64,000 nucleotides of DNA, taken from positions 124,001 through 188,000 of the forward strand of contig NZ_JAIVLK010000002.1 in assembly GCF_020524585.1 (NCBI RefSeq), in the 5' to 3' direction. The position numbers and the translations under genes were made by a program. The stretch is from Celeribacter naphthalenivorans. GTDB taxonomy: Bacteria > Pseudomonadota > Alphaproteobacteria > Rhodobacterales > Rhodobacteraceae. Of the stretch, positions 16,010-25,742 are shown one piece after another. Each line of letters starts with the position of its first letter. Within the stretch, counting starts at the first letter, position 1. Below the pieces are notes generated by a model. That model ran no database searches, had not been told where the DNA came from, and saw nothing but the letters and a program-made list of their open reading frames with translations.

Positions 16010-18483
16010 TCAGCCAGTTTTTACGTCGATTCATCCTGATAGTCCTTTTGGCCCTGCCGCTTTCGGCAGCGGCCCAAGAGGGGGCCACACCCGATTACAA
16101 GCAATGGGAAAGTGAGGCGCGCGTTGCGGAAGAGCAAATCTCCGCAAGCGACACCTCGAATGCCGCGCTTGAAACGCTTCGTGGTGAGCTTGTCACCTGG
16201 CGTGAAAGTTTCCTTTCCGCAGAGGGTGCGAATTCCACCCGGATCGAGACGCTCAAGGCGCAGATCGACGCGCTGGGGGCCGCGCCCGCCGAGGGTGAAA
16301 GCGAAAGCGCCGAAATCACCCAGCGGCGTCGCGAGCTGAACAGCCAACTTGAAAGCGCGCAGGCGCCGATCAAGACCGCCGAAGAGGCCTATACCCGTGC
16401 CAACGGGCTGATTTCCGAAATTGACGCAACGCTCACCGAACGTCAGGCCGATGAGCTGATGAGCCTCGGTCCGAGTCCGCTCAATCCGACGCTTTGGCCC
16501 GCCGCCTTTGGCGCTCTGGCGCAAACGGGTGTCGCGGGCTGGACCTCCATCGTGGAAAATGCCGCCTCGCAAACCGGGCGCAGCACGCTGAAAACCAATG
16601 GGGCGATGATCGGCCTGTCGCTTTTGGTGGCGCTGATTTTCATCATGCGTGGGCGGCATTGGTCGGAAAGCCTCACCAATTGGGTGCGCGCTCGTGTGTC
16701 GGGGGATGCGGGCAAGGGCGTCACGGGGTTTCTGGCCTCTTTGCTGCAAATTCTGATGCCGATGATCGGCCTGATCGCCATTCTCGTGGCGGCGACGCTG
16801 ACCGGCGCCTTGGGGCCGCGCGCCGCTGTGGCGATGGCCGCGATCCCGCAAATCGGTCTGGTGTATTTCTTCTGGCGCTGGATTGCAGGGCGCCTGTTCT
16901 ATGCGACGGGCGCGGAGGAGCCGATCCTCGATCTGGGGGCGGTGCGCCGCGTCGAGGCGATGACCATGGGGGCCTTGGCGGGCATCATGTCGGTGCTCAA
17001 CGAGGTGCTGATTCAGCTGGCGGAGATCGATGCCTATACGCCCGCGACCCTGGCGGTTCTGAGCTTTCCTCTGGTGCTGGTGGCGGGGATTGCGCTGTTT
17101 CGTCTGGCGCGGATTCTGGCGCCTGCGAAAATCTCCGCCTCGGATGAAGAGCATCCTGAGGGGGCCGTCGAAGGTCAGGGCTTTGGCGCGCTGATCCTGC
17201 AAACCATCGCGCGCATCGTGTTGATCGCCTCGGTTTTGGCCGTGTTGCTGGCGGCGGCCGGCTATATGGAAGCGGCCAAGAGCATCGTCTTTCCGCTGTT
17301 GCGTTCGCTGGGCCTCATGGGCTTTGTCGCGGTGCTCTCAAAGCTTTGCTACGATCTCTACGCCTTGGTGACGCGCCAACAGGAGGGCGCCAAGGACGCG
17401 CTTATTCCGGTCTTTGCCTCCTTCCTGATCACCGTGGCGTCCCTGCCGTTCTTCGCGCTGATCTGGGGCATGCGCGAGGATCAGCTCTGGGAGCTGTGGG
17501 TCCAGATCAACGAGGGCGTGTCCCTGGGCGGGGTCACCATTTCGCCCGGCGTTTTTGTGACCTTTGTCATCGTCTTTATGATCGGTCTTGGCGCAACGCG
17601 GCTGTTCAAAGCGGCACTCAGAAGCACCGTTCTGCCGAAGACCAAGCTCGACAAAGGCGGCCAAAACGCCATCATCGCGGGCGCCGGATACCTTGGCGTC
17701 TTTCTGTCGGCGATCATTGCCATCGTCTCGGCGGGCATCGATCTGTCGGCACTGGCGATTGTCGCGGGTGCGCTGTCTCTCGGCATCGGTTTCGGCCTTC
17801 AGAACATCGTGCAGAACTTTGTCTCCGGCATCATTCTGTTGATCGAGCGGCCGATTTCCGAGGGCGACTGGATCGATGTCGGCAATGGCCAGATGGGCTT
17901 TGTGCGCGATATTTCCGTGCGTTCGACGCGGGTCGAGACCTTTGACAAGACCGACCTGATCGTGCCGAACGCCGATCTGATTTCCAATCAGGTGACCAAC
18001 TACACGCGCGGCAATCTTATCGGTCGGGTGATCGTGCCCGTGGGCGTGGCCTATGGCACTGACACGCGCAAGGTCGAGGCGATCCTACGCGAGATTGCCG
18101 AGGACCAGCCGATGGTGGCGATGAACCCCGCGCCGCAGGTCTGGTTCCTGAATTTCGGGGCCGATGCGCTTGAGTTCGAGATCCGCGCGATCCTGCGGGA
18201 CGTGACCTATATCGTGGCGGTGAAAAACGACATCAACCACGCGATCGCGAAACGCTTTGCCGAGGAAGGCATCGAGATTCCCTTTGCGCAGCGCGACATC
18301 TGGCTGCGCAATCCTGAGGTTTTGTCGCCAAAACCGGCGGTGCCGGATGCGGGTCAGGCGACTGAGGGGCAGAAGCCGCAAAGCACAGCGGGTGAGACGC
18401 CGAGCAAGGCCGATCCAAGGATGTTGGAAGACGAAGATTTCGACCAGGACGCGGAGGGCGACGCAGATGGGGACAGCACATGA
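16006..18483 (+). CDS. MscS-family mechanosensitive channel with N-terminal DUF3772-like domain
   Basis: The 825-residue protein has a signal peptide (about residues 1-23, ending SAAAQE), a periplasmic coiled region to about residue 150 that resembles DUF3772, and then about ten membrane segments. The last membrane segment and pore motif are in ALSLGIGFGLQNIVQNFVSG near residue 590, followed by the beta domain (ISEGDWIDVGN, RSTRVETFDKTDLIVPN) and an acidic tail. Such large channels release solutes on membrane tension. It overlaps cysK upstream and the editing protein downstream by 4 bp each, so the three form one operon. Confidence 0.88.
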   Translation: MISQFLRRFILIVLLALPLSAAAQEGATPDYKQWESEARVAEEQISASDTSNAALETLRGELVTWRESFLSAEGANSTRIETLKAQIDALGAAPAEGESESAEITQRRRELNSQLESAQAPIKTAEEAYTRANGLISEIDATLTERQADELMSLGPSPLNPTLWPAAFGALAQTGVAGWTSIVENAASQTGRSTLKTNGAMIGLSLLVALIFIMRGRHWSESLTNWVRARVSGDAGKGVTGFLASLLQILMPMIGLIAILVAATLTGALGPRAAVAMAAIPQIGLVYFFWRWIAGRLFYATGAEEPILDLGAVRRVEAMTMGALAGIMSVLNEVLIQLAEIDAYTPATLAVLSFPLVLVAGIALFRLARILAPAKISASDEEHPEGAVEGQGFGALILQTIARIVLIASVLAVLLAAAGYMEAAKSIVFPLLRSLGLMGFVAVLSKLCYDLYALVTRQQEGAKDALIPVFASFLITVASLPFFALIWGMREDQLWELWVQINEGVSLGGVTISPGVFVTFVIVFMIGLGATRLFKAALRSTVLPKTKLDKGGQNAIIAGAGYLGVFLSAIIAIVSAGIDLSALAIVAGALSLGIGFGLQNIVQNFVSGIILLIERPISEGDWIDVGNGQMGFVRDISVRSTRVETFDKTDLIVPNADLISNQVTNYTRGNLIGRVIVPVGVAYGTDTRKVEAILREIAEDQPMVAMNPAPQVWFLNFGADALEFEIRAILRDVTYIVAVKNDINHAIAKRFAEEGIEIPFAQRDIWLRNPEVLSPKPAVPDAGQATEGQKPQSTAGETPSKADPRMLEDEDFDQDAEGDADGDST

Positions 18484-19232
18484 CCGTGCTGCTGTTTCGC
18501 GAAGATGCCTATCTGCAAGAGGCCGAGGCCAGGGTGCTGCGCCACACCTCCGAGGGCGGTGTGGTGTTGGACCGCACGATTTTTTATCCCACGGGGGGCG
18601 GTCAGCCCGGCGACAGCGGGCGGTTGGATTGGTCTGAGGGCGGCACCAAAGCTGGCCTGACGATTGCCACGACGGTGAAAGGCGCACCGAATGGTGCCCG
18701 CGATGAGATCGTCCTGATCCCTGCCGAACCCGCCCCCCTGCCGCCCATTGGCGCCACGGTGACCCAGCGTTTGGATTGGATGCGACGGCATCATCACATG
18801 CGCATTCACACGGCGTTGCATCTTTTGTCCGTTGTCTTGCCCTATCCGGTGACGGGCGGGGCGATTGGCGCGGAAAAGGGCCGGTTGGATTTCCAGATGC
18901 CGGAGCCCGTCGCGGACAAACAGGCGCTCGAAGACGATCTCAACGCCCTGATTGAGCGTGATCTGGTGGTCACCGAGGATTGGATCACCGACGAAGAGTT
19001 GATTGCCAATCCGGCCATCGTCAAGACCATGTCGGTCATGCCGCCGATGGGGCAGGGCCAGACTGAGGGCCGCGTGCGGTTGATCCGGATCGGGCTGGGA
19101 CGCGATCAGATCGACCTGCAACCCTGTGGCGGCACCCATGTGGCGCGCACCTCTGAAATCGGGCGCATCCGCATCGGCAAGCTCGAGAAAAAAGGCCGCG
19201 ACAATCGCCGGGTCTCGATCCATCTGGATTGA
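18480..19232 (+). CDS. alanyl-tRNA editing protein AlaX family
   Basis: The 250-residue protein is a free-standing relative of the AlaRS editing domain, which removes serine or glycine wrongly attached to tRNA-Ala. The N-terminal beta-barrel has TIFYPTGGGQPGDSGRL, the zinc ligands are in HHHMRIHTALHLLS near residue 105 and CGGTHVARTSEIG near residue 216. The length suits the AlaX-M (AlaXp-II) type. The start overlaps the channel gene stop (ATGA). The position just ahead of a tRNA-Ser gene may be chance, although mischarged serine is the main editing substrate. Confidence 0.88.
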   Translation: MTVLLFREDAYLQEAEARVLRHTSEGGVVLDRTIFYPTGGGQPGDSGRLDWSEGGTKAGLTIATTVKGAPNGARDEIVLIPAEPAPLPPIGATVTQRLDWMRRHHHMRIHTALHLLSVVLPYPVTGGAIGAEKGRLDFQMPEPVADKQALEDDLNALIERDLVVTEDWITDEELIANPAIVKTMSVMPPMGQGQTEGRVRLIRIGLGRDQIDLQPCGGTHVARTSEIGRIRIGKLEKKGRDNRRVSIHLD

Positions 19233-19363
19233 GTGTATTGCCTTGTTTTTATGGCGCAAAAGACCCTTTTCGCAGAGACGCTTTCGCGCGGCGTCAAAAA
19301 ACATTCATTTTCTGACAATCGGGGGGTTGCACCCCCCCCATGATCTCCACTATAGACGCCGGC

Positions 19364-19453
19364 GGAGAGGTGGCCGAGTGGTCGAAGGCGCACGCCTGGA
19401 AAGTGTGTAGGCGGGGAACCGTCTCGAGGGTTCGAATCCCTTCCTCTCCGCCA
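19364..19453 (+). tRNA. tRNA-Ser (anticodon GGA)
   Basis: The acceptor stem pairs GGAGAGG (19364-19370) with CCTCTCC (19443-19449), the discriminator is G and CCA is encoded at 19451-19453. The anticodon stem is CACGC/GTGTG and the 7-base loop CTGGAAA gives anticodon GGA, reading UCC and UCU. A long variable arm follows the anticodon stem, and the T-arm contains GGTTCGAATCC. Length 90 bases is right for a class II tRNA-Ser. Confidence 0.96.
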
Positions 19454-20394
19454 TATACCCTAAGAAAACCTGTGCTTGCTGCGATGTGTTGGCGGCATTT
19501 CCCTTTATTTAGACGGGGTTATTTGCGGCCTGTTGAGGGCTTCGCGTTTGGCTTTCATGCTTTTCTCACGTATGTTTCGCTCCAGCCTGTTCATTTGATG
19601 TTGTCCCACATGGGGGAGGGCGTTGGTAGGGGGCTGCGATGTAGGGCCGCTTTGGTCTACGGGCTGGATTGATCGTCTGTCTTGCGGTCAGAAGGCAGGA
19701 TTAAGCCAAACAGATGTTGCGGCTCCTTTCCGAGTGCAATCGCCCAATCGTTCAACAAGGTCTGACGACGGTCATGCTGCCCAAATGGGGCGCGCTAGAA
19801 TGTGCCTGCTTTCGCTGAGGAGGCGCGACAAAAGCAAACACCCACAGCGTGCTGAGCTTATGTCCTCTGGCTCGAGAAAGCGCCCTTCCGTTGGACGCGA
19901 GGCCTGTCATTCAAAAGCGCTGGAAACGGACCGGTTGGCAGGGGGTGGCCATCGTGATTCGGGTTGGATTCACGATTGGGCCGCTTGTGTTGTTCAGTGC
20001 GGTTTGTGCATTGCGGCGTGGCGAGGCGGCGATTGCGCGCAAATTTTCCTACAATACTAAAGTATATATTCTAGATGCTTTTGCGGGAGGCGTGACCCTG
20101 CGTGTTTGGGGGAATTGAGGTTTGCTGTTTGAGTTTATGCAATAATATAGCTCTTTTAAGAATTCTTTTTCACGTTGTTGATACCGCGTTTCAGCAAGGT
20201 CACATCGCTTTAAGGCTTCGCCGTTATGTTCGGGAAGTCGTTTTTTTACTTAGGTATGTCCTTATATACAAAATGCTGGATATGGGTTTCTCTCTGTCGT
20301 ATAAAATAGTAAGTAACGTCGACGAAGCCTCTTGTGTTCGATGTGGATGTTGCGGGTGTCGTGTTGATTTTTGAAGTGTGGAGTGCGTCAGAAA
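19454..20394 (+). other. gene-poor stretch between tRNA-Ser and the repeat-protein island
   Basis: About 940 bp with no convincing gene. Short frames overlap in all phases without conserved motifs or ribosome sites. From about 20,040 the sequence becomes A/T-rich and holds TAC-N4-GTA motifs at 20055-20064 and 20247-20256, so its right part is probably the promoter region of the gene at 20395. The left part may be remnant DNA at an island boundary. Confidence 0.5.
20054..20065. promoter_or_regulatory. ATACT-AA-AGTAT palindrome in the island promoter region
   Basis: A perfect 5-2-5 inverted repeat containing TACTAAAGTA. A related 10-mer TACTTAGGTA is at 20247-20256, 139 bp before the repeat-protein start. 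Similar elements recur upstream of the other island units at 22026, 28431, 32412, 34440 and 34461. Confidence 0.4.
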
Positions 20395-21993
20395 ATGGCG
20401 AAAAATGATCAGGATAAGCCGGTACAGCGCCCTGTAGATGAGGCCGCGCACCCTTTTCCTGTGGGCGCATCCCAACAAGAACGTATGAATCAGAAAGCCG
20501 GCCTGAACGGTGCGGCAGCCACCGCTATTGGTATGGGCTTGGCCTTGCAGGCGGGAATGTCAGAGGGGCTCAGCGCCTTTGCTGGCACGCCTCAAGAGGC
20601 GGTCGCCGAACAGGATGGGTCGGAAGACATCGTCCAGATTGCTCAAGCTGAAACAGACGCGCCGGAGGACGGCGAACTCAATGAAGAATTGCCTGATGTC
20701 GGTGCGGATGAGGGTGCCGACGATGTGTTGGGTGAATTTGACGTTGCTGTGTCTGGAGCCGTTGCCGCAGCGGGGCGGACCGCACAGACATCCGATGCAG
20801 GTGCGGCAAATGCGGCGGCAGTCGAGATTTTGGCGGAGGCCGATGAAGCAACGGCTGCACGCTTGGGGGGCGATTCCAATGATCCTCCCAAGGCTGATTT
20901 TTTCGACGGCGATGACGATGACGGCGGTCTGCTCGGGGATGTTCTCGATCCCATCATTGGGGATGATGGTCTTGTCGATGCGCTCCTAGACGCGCTGTTG
21001 GGCGAAGGTGGAATCCTCGATACGCTCCTTGGGGATGAGAGCCTTGTCGCTACGCTGCTCGACACTTTGATCGGTGAAGATGGCTTGCTCGATCTTGACG
21101 CTTTGGAGGCGCTTCTTGGCCCTGATGGGCTTTTGGGGAGTGCGCTGACGGAGTTGCTCGGAGATGAGTCTCTGTTGGCCGATTTGCTCGGCGAAGACGG
21201 TGTGATCGATGATCTCATGGATGCGCTGGTCGGCGAAGATGGTGTGTTGAGCAGCATCCTTGACCCGATTTTGGGGGACGGGGTGCTCGACGGCGTGTTG
21301 GGCGACGATGGAATCATTTCGGACGTTGTCGATGACCTGTTTGGCGAGGGCGGCCTTTTGGACGATCTGGTCGGCGATTTGCCGATCATCGGAGATCTCG
21401 TCGGCGATGGCGGCCTGCTCAGCGGGTTGCTTGGTCTGGGCGGCGGATCTGATGCGACGGATGAGGCAGATGGTGTCAGTGGTGAGGAAGAAGGTGATTT
21501 CCTCGATACGCTGATCGGCCTCGATTCGTCCGCTGGGGATGTCGGAGATGTTCTCGGCGAGGTGACGGACACAATTCTGGATGGCGTCGATGACGTGCTG
21601 ACGGGCCTGTTGGGCGATGAGGATGTCTTTGACATCGACGTTCCAGAGGTGGCTCTGGGCGGGTTCGACGATCTGTTTGCCGGTCTTGTGGGCGAGGACA
21701 GCCTGACCGGATCGTTGGCCGATCAAGGGCTCTTGGCGGGCGATGTCGGCCTGCCGCTGGATGGTGAAATCGATAGCCTGCTGAGTGAAATCCTCGGCCC
21801 CTCGAGCTCGGATGTCATGGCGGGCGGCGATGCTCTGGATGCGATTCTGGGTGATGTGGTCGAAGACAGCGGCGAGCTCATTGGCGGCTTGCTCGGTGAG
21901 ACTGGCGATTTGGCTGGGGCACTTGTTGATACGGTCGGTGTCGAGGATACGCTCCTTGATGGATTGTTCTCGCATGATGATGCCGCACAGTAA
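20395..21993 (+). CDS. acidic Leu/Gly/Asp repeat protein 1 (probable type I-exported surface protein)
   Basis: The 532-residue protein has a polar N-terminus, a hydrophobic patch near residues 41-55 (AAATAIGMGLALQAGM), an acidic Ala-rich region, and from about residue 170 irregular repeats of the type LLGDDGLLDxLLG. There is no Sec signal peptide and no classical RTX nonapeptide. Being acidic, low-complexity and next to a TolC/ABC/HlyD operon, it is probably an exported adhesin or matrix protein. Unlike the other two repeat proteins it has no BapA-prefix-like start. The ATG at 20395 has GGAG 11 bases upstream. The opposite strand shows a long proline-rich frame that is only a shadow. Confidence 0.7.
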   Translation: MAKNDQDKPVQRPVDEAAHPFPVGASQQERMNQKAGLNGAAATAIGMGLALQAGMSEGLSAFAGTPQEAVAEQDGSEDIVQIAQAETDAPEDGELNEELPDVGADEGADDVLGEFDVAVSGAVAAAGRTAQTSDAGAANAAAVEILAEADEATAARLGGDSNDPPKADFFDGDDDDGGLLGDVLDPIIGDDGLVDALLDALLGEGGILDTLLGDESLVATLLDTLIGEDGLLDLDALEALLGPDGLLGSALTELLGDESLLADLLGEDGVIDDLMDALVGEDGVLSSILDPILGDGVLDGVLGDDGIISDVVDDLFGEGGLLDDLVGDLPIIGDLVGDGGLLSGLLGLGGGSDATDEADGVSGEEEGDFLDTLIGLDSSAGDVGDVLGEVTDTILDGVDDVLTGLLGDEDVFDIDVPEVALGGFDDLFAGLVGEDSLTGSLADQGLLAGDVGLPLDGEIDSLLSEILGPSSSDVMAGGDALDAILGDVVEDSGELIGGLLGETGDLAGALVDTVGVEDTLLDGLFSHDDAAQ

Positions 21994-22023
21994 TGTGTAA
22001 ACTAGGGTTGAAATTTCCACCCC

Positions 22024-22038
22024 AATACTTGATGTATT
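22024..22038. promoter_or_regulatory. AATAC-N5-GTATT palindrome upstream of the export operon
   Basis: A perfect 5-5-5 inverted repeat between repeat protein 1 and the TolC gene, related to the TAC-N4-GTA elements elsewhere in the island. Confidence 0.35.
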
Positions 22039-22046
22039 AAATATAT

Positions 22047-22085
22047 ACCTTTAGGTGGTAAAAGGCTTAATGTTTCACCTTTAGG
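22047..22085. repeat. direct repeat of ACCTTTAGG spaced by exactly 30 bp
   Basis: ACCTTTAGG occurs at 22047-22055 and 22077-22085. Each copy lies within a small inverted repeat (ACC-TTTA-GGT and CACC-TTTAG-GGTG). The 30-bp spacing is close to three helical turns, as expected for cooperating protein sites. It lies 190 bp before the TolC start. Confidence 0.4.
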
Positions 22086-22276
22086 GTGCATCATGAGAAG
22101 GCCGTATCCGCTTTTGTGGATCCGGCTACGTCAAACGTTTGTTCTGGGGGGTCGATCGCTCTTTTGCAGGGGGGAATCGATAGCGATGATATGATGTTAA
22201 GAACTTTTGTAGCGATGCGGAGACCGACCCTAATTCTGGGTTCACTTCCTATCTCCACGGCTGTGAGTACTCTCAG

Positions 22277-23587
22277 ATGAGGCGGGAAAGCAGGAGACCT
22301 TTGCCAGCCACACGCACGCTCGGGCGGTCCCTTGGGAAACGCGTCCGGAAGGGCCTCATTGCATCCGCTTGTGTTCTGACAGTTTTCTCAGCACCTGCCG
22401 CATGGGCGCAGATGTCGTTACAGGAAGCGGTCTTGGTTGCTTCGGTGAACGATCCTGGCGTCGAAGCGTTGCGGCAAGAAGTTGCGATGAAAACCGTCGA
22501 TATTCAGGCGGCGCGCGATGCCTATTTCCCGTCCATCAGCCTCTCCGGCGACACAAGCACGACAGATAGTGATGGTCCGGGGCTTACCATGAGCGTCACG
22601 CAGGTGCTCTTCGATTGGGGCAAGACAAAAGCGGATATCGAAGAAGCCTCTCAGGTCCGCGTCCAGGCAGTGTCCGATCTGAAGGTTGCGATCGAAGATC
22701 TGACATTCGAGATTGCGGGCTTTTTTCTTGATGTAGAGGTTTTGGATCGCAAAATCGCCTATACGAGAGAGTATATGGCATTTGCGCGCCGTTTGGCGGA
22801 TCAGGCGCAGGATCGCGCCCGTGCGGGCGTCAGCGACAACAGCGAAGTGGCGCGTGCGCGCCTTGAGATTGCGCGTGCGGATGAGCAGATGTCGCAACTT
22901 TTGGCCAATCGCCAAATCGCCATGGCCCAACTGGAATTTCTCATTGGTCAGCCGGTGCCGAGCGTCAATAGGCCGCCCGTGATCGGCTTTTCGGAGCATT
23001 ACGGAAGTTCCGAAAAAATCCGCGCGGCCATTCGCATCGCGCCGGAATATGTCGCCGCCCGGGCCGCCGTGGCCGAAGCTGAGGCGGGGATCACCACCGC
23101 GAAAGCGCAGCGGTTTCCCACGATCAATCTTCAGGCGCAGGGGCGCGTTGATTTGAATGGCGGCGAGACACAAACCGCCTTGGGGATTTCCGCAGGTGTG
23201 GACCTGAATTCGCGTGGCTTTGGTCAGCGCCAGATTCAGATGGCCCAGCTTCAGGTCGAAGGCGCGAAAGCCTCGCTCAATGGGGTCGAACGTCAACTCA
23301 TGAACACGGCCAGCAGTGCGCTGGAACGGCTAAGCCTTTTGCGGCGGAGCGAAAGCTCCAAAGCGGTGCAGCTTCGCGAGTCGGAGAAAGTTCTGAGCAC
23401 CTACGAAGAGCAATTCGTCGCGGGACGACGTGAGATTCTCGATTTGCTGACGACGGGGCGTGATCTTTATGACGCTCAGCTTGATGAGATTGACACATAC
23501 GATGAACGCAAACGCACGGAATATGAATCGGCCAAGGAACTCGGTGTGCTTGGCACGATGCTCTCCGTCACCACGGTGATACAGTAA
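22277..23587 (+). CDS. TolC-family outer membrane channel of a type I secretion system
   Basis: The 436-residue protein has a signal peptide ending in APAAWAQ near residue 45 and two TolC-type repeats: long helices alternating with short beta segments (DAYFPSISLSGD with LFDWGKTKADIEEA, and RFPTINLQAQGRVD with SAGVDLNSRGFGQ). TolC proteins form the outer membrane tunnel for substrates pumped by an ABC transporter and adaptor. Both partners follow in the same operon. The start at 22277 gives a long n-region rich in Arg; a later start within the signal peptide is possible. Confidence 0.88.
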   Translation: MRRESRRPLPATRTLGRSLGKRVRKGLIASACVLTVFSAPAAWAQMSLQEAVLVASVNDPGVEALRQEVAMKTVDIQAARDAYFPSISLSGDTSTTDSDGPGLTMSVTQVLFDWGKTKADIEEASQVRVQAVSDLKVAIEDLTFEIAGFFLDVEVLDRKIAYTREYMAFARRLADQAQDRARAGVSDNSEVARARLEIARADEQMSQLLANRQIAMAQLEFLIGQPVPSVNRPPVIGFSEHYGSSEKIRAAIRIAPEYVAARAAVAEAEAGITTAKAQRFPTINLQAQGRVDLNGGETQTALGISAGVDLNSRGFGQRQIQMAQLQVEGAKASLNGVERQLMNTASSALERLSLLRRSESSKAVQLRESEKVLSTYEEQFVAGRREILDLLTTGRDLYDAQLDEIDTYDERKRTEYESAKELGVLGTMLSVTTVIQ

Positions 23588-23606
23588 TTAGGGAACGGAC
23601 GTTGGC

Positions 23607-25742
23607 ATGAAAGATACGGTATCGCACGATCCTCTTGTCCTGGGCCTTCTGGAACTTTGCCGGTTGCAGGGGGTGTCCAGCTCGGTCACCCAGTTGACCG
23701 AAGGATTGCCGCTTGAGGCGGGGAGCCATTTGACACCGGAGATGGCGCCTTTGGCGTTGCGACGTGCCAATATGAGCTGCCGGATCAGCCGCGAGGTGCT
23801 GGACACTCTGCCTGAACATAGTTTTCCGGTTCTGCTCTTTCTGAAAGACGGCCGCACGCTGATCCTCGAAGAGATGTCGGGCCAGCGGGCCAGAGTCGTT
23901 CTACCGGAGTCCGGCGGCGGTCGAGCCGTTTGGACCCTCGAAGAACTTGAGCGCCTACACGACGGTAAACTGTTGATTTCAAAGCCGCTCGACATCGTGT
24001 CCGACCGTCTGGATGGCAAAAAGGCGGGGCGTGGGCATTGGTTGCTTGGGCCGCTGTGGGAAAATTGGTGGATTTATAGCGACGTGATGATCGCGTCCTT
24101 TGCGGCCAATCTTCTGGCCGTCGCGACCGCGCTGTTTTCGATGCAGGTCTATGACCGCGTGGTGCCCAACAATGCGATGGACACCCTGTGGATTCTGGCC
24201 AGTGGTGTTGGCATCGCCATCGTGCTTGAGCTGGTCTTGCGCTTGATGCGCTCGTCTTTGGTCGATGTCTCTGGGCGCGATTTGGATTTGCGTCTTTCGG
24301 CACAGCTTTTTGACAAGGTGGCGAACATGCGCCTTGTCAACCAGCCCGCCTCACCGGGCGTCTTCGCAAACCAAGTCCGTGATTTCGGCGTTGTGCGTGA
24401 GTTCTTCACGTCGAGCACCGTGACGGCCATTTGCGATCTGCCTTTCGTGCTGATCTTCCTGGGCGTGATCTGGTTCATCGGTGGCTCTGTCGCGCTGGTG
24501 GTGTTGGCCGGGGTGATCCTGACGGTTTTGCCCGGCATTTTGATGCAAAAGAAACTGGCGCGGGCCTCAAAGGAAAACACCCGCGAGGCGGCTGCGCTCA
24601 ACGGGCTGTTGCTCGAAACCATCACCAATCTCGAAACGGTCAAAGCGGCGCGCGCCGAAGGTCGGCTTCAGCGGGCGCACGCACAGCTGACGGCGACGAT
24701 GGCGACGACGGCGGTGAAGACCCGCAATCTGACGACGTTGATGACGCAGCTGGTCAGCGCGGTTCAGCGCCTTGCATATGCGGGTGTGGTGATCGCTGGC
24801 GTCTATCTGATCAGCGCCGGTGATTTGACCGTCGGTAGCCTCATCGCCTGTACCTTGTTGTCGACCCGTGCGATGTCTCCGATGGGGCAGGTGGCCGGGC
24901 TTCTTGCCAAGTGGCAACATGTGCGCGCCGCGATGGAAGGTCTCGACGAGATCATGAAAATGCCGGTCGAGCGCCCCTCGGATCGGCATTTCGTGCGCGC
25001 AGAAATGATGCAGGGCGACTACCAGCTTCAGGACGTGGTGTTTCGCCACAATCCCGAGGCTCCGCCGGTCTTGGCCATCCCTGAATTGAAAATCGAAGCC
25101 GGGGAGCGGATTTCTCTTTTGGGTGGCAACGGGGCCGGGAAATCGACGCTGTTGCGTTTGCTGGCCGGTTTGACCGATCCGCAAACGGGGAGCGTCCTGT
25201 TGGACAATCTTGCCTTGAGCCAGATCGATCCGATCGACCGGCGGCGTCAGATCGGCTATCTGCCGCAGAGCGTCGCTTTGTTTCAGGGCACGCTGCGCGA
25301 GAATCTTTTGCTCGATCACGGGCTGCATTCCGACGAAGAGCTTTTGACCGCGCTTGATGCCGTGGGACTTGGCAAATTCGTGCGCCAACACGTGCGCGGG
25401 CTCGATCTTCAGATTCAAAGCAATGCCAATGTCTCCGGCGGTCAGCGACAGTCCATCGGTTTGGCGCGCGTCTTGTTGCAGGACCCGAAAGTGGTGCTGC
25501 TCGATGAACCGACCTCAGCGTTTGACCATGTGACCGAAGCCAAAGTGATCGCCTATCTCAAAGACTGGCTCAAAGGCCGCACGACGATCATTTCCACCCA
25601 CAAGCGCGAGTTGCTCGGTCTCACCGAGCGGGCGATTGTGTTGAAGGACGGGCGCGTGGCGCGGGATGGTGATCTGCTTCAGATCCTCAACACGGCGCGG
25701 GCCAATTCGGCGCAGTCCAAACCGGTGCAGGCCGTGAAATGA
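23607..25742 (+). CDS. type I secretion ABC transporter with C39-like N-terminal domain
   Basis: The 711-residue protein has an N-terminal C39-like domain (about 1-125), a transmembrane domain of about six helices (150-430) and an ATPase domain (480-700). Walker A is LLGGNGAGKST near 505, the signature is VSGGQRQSIGLARVL near 609 and Walker B VVLLDEPTSAFD. The peptidase domain lacks the catalytic cysteine (GVSSSVTQL where active enzymes have a Cys), so it is a docking domain of the HlyB/LapB kind and the substrate is not cut at a double-glycine site. Domain order matches adhesin exporters such as LapB. It overlaps the HlyD gene by 4 bp. Confidence 0.9.
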   Translation: MKDTVSHDPLVLGLLELCRLQGVSSSVTQLTEGLPLEAGSHLTPEMAPLALRRANMSCRISREVLDTLPEHSFPVLLFLKDGRTLILEEMSGQRARVVLPESGGGRAVWTLEELERLHDGKLLISKPLDIVSDRLDGKKAGRGHWLLGPLWENWWIYSDVMIASFAANLLAVATALFSMQVYDRVVPNNAMDTLWILASGVGIAIVLELVLRLMRSSLVDVSGRDLDLRLSAQLFDKVANMRLVNQPASPGVFANQVRDFGVVREFFTSSTVTAICDLPFVLIFLGVIWFIGGSVALVVLAGVILTVLPGILMQKKLARASKENTREAAALNGLLLETITNLETVKAARAEGRLQRAHAQLTATMATTAVKTRNLTTLMTQLVSAVQRLAYAGVVIAGVYLISAGDLTVGSLIACTLLSTRAMSPMGQVAGLLAKWQHVRAAMEGLDEIMKMPVERPSDRHFVRAEMMQGDYQLQDVVFRHNPEAPPVLAIPELKIEAGERISLLGGNGAGKSTLLRLLAGLTDPQTGSVLLDNLALSQIDPIDRRRQIGYLPQSVALFQGTLRENLLLDHGLHSDEELLTALDAVGLGKFVRQHVRGLDLQIQSNANVSGGQRQSIGLARVLLQDPKVVLLDEPTSAFDHVTEAKVIAYLKDWLKGRTTIISTHKRELLGLTERAIVLKDGRVARDGDLLQILNTARANSAQSKPVQAVK

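Noticed and set aside
19623-20374. Short overlapping frames after tRNA-Ser
   Set aside because: No ribosome sites, no motifs and conflicting phases; treated as non-coding.
20643-21635. Ser/Pro-rich minus-strand frame opposite repeat protein 1 (also 32742-34067 and 35277-36410)
   Set aside because: These are reverse translations of the LLG/Asp repeats. The plus strand has proper starts, a BapA-prefix-like domain in two of three, and terminators.
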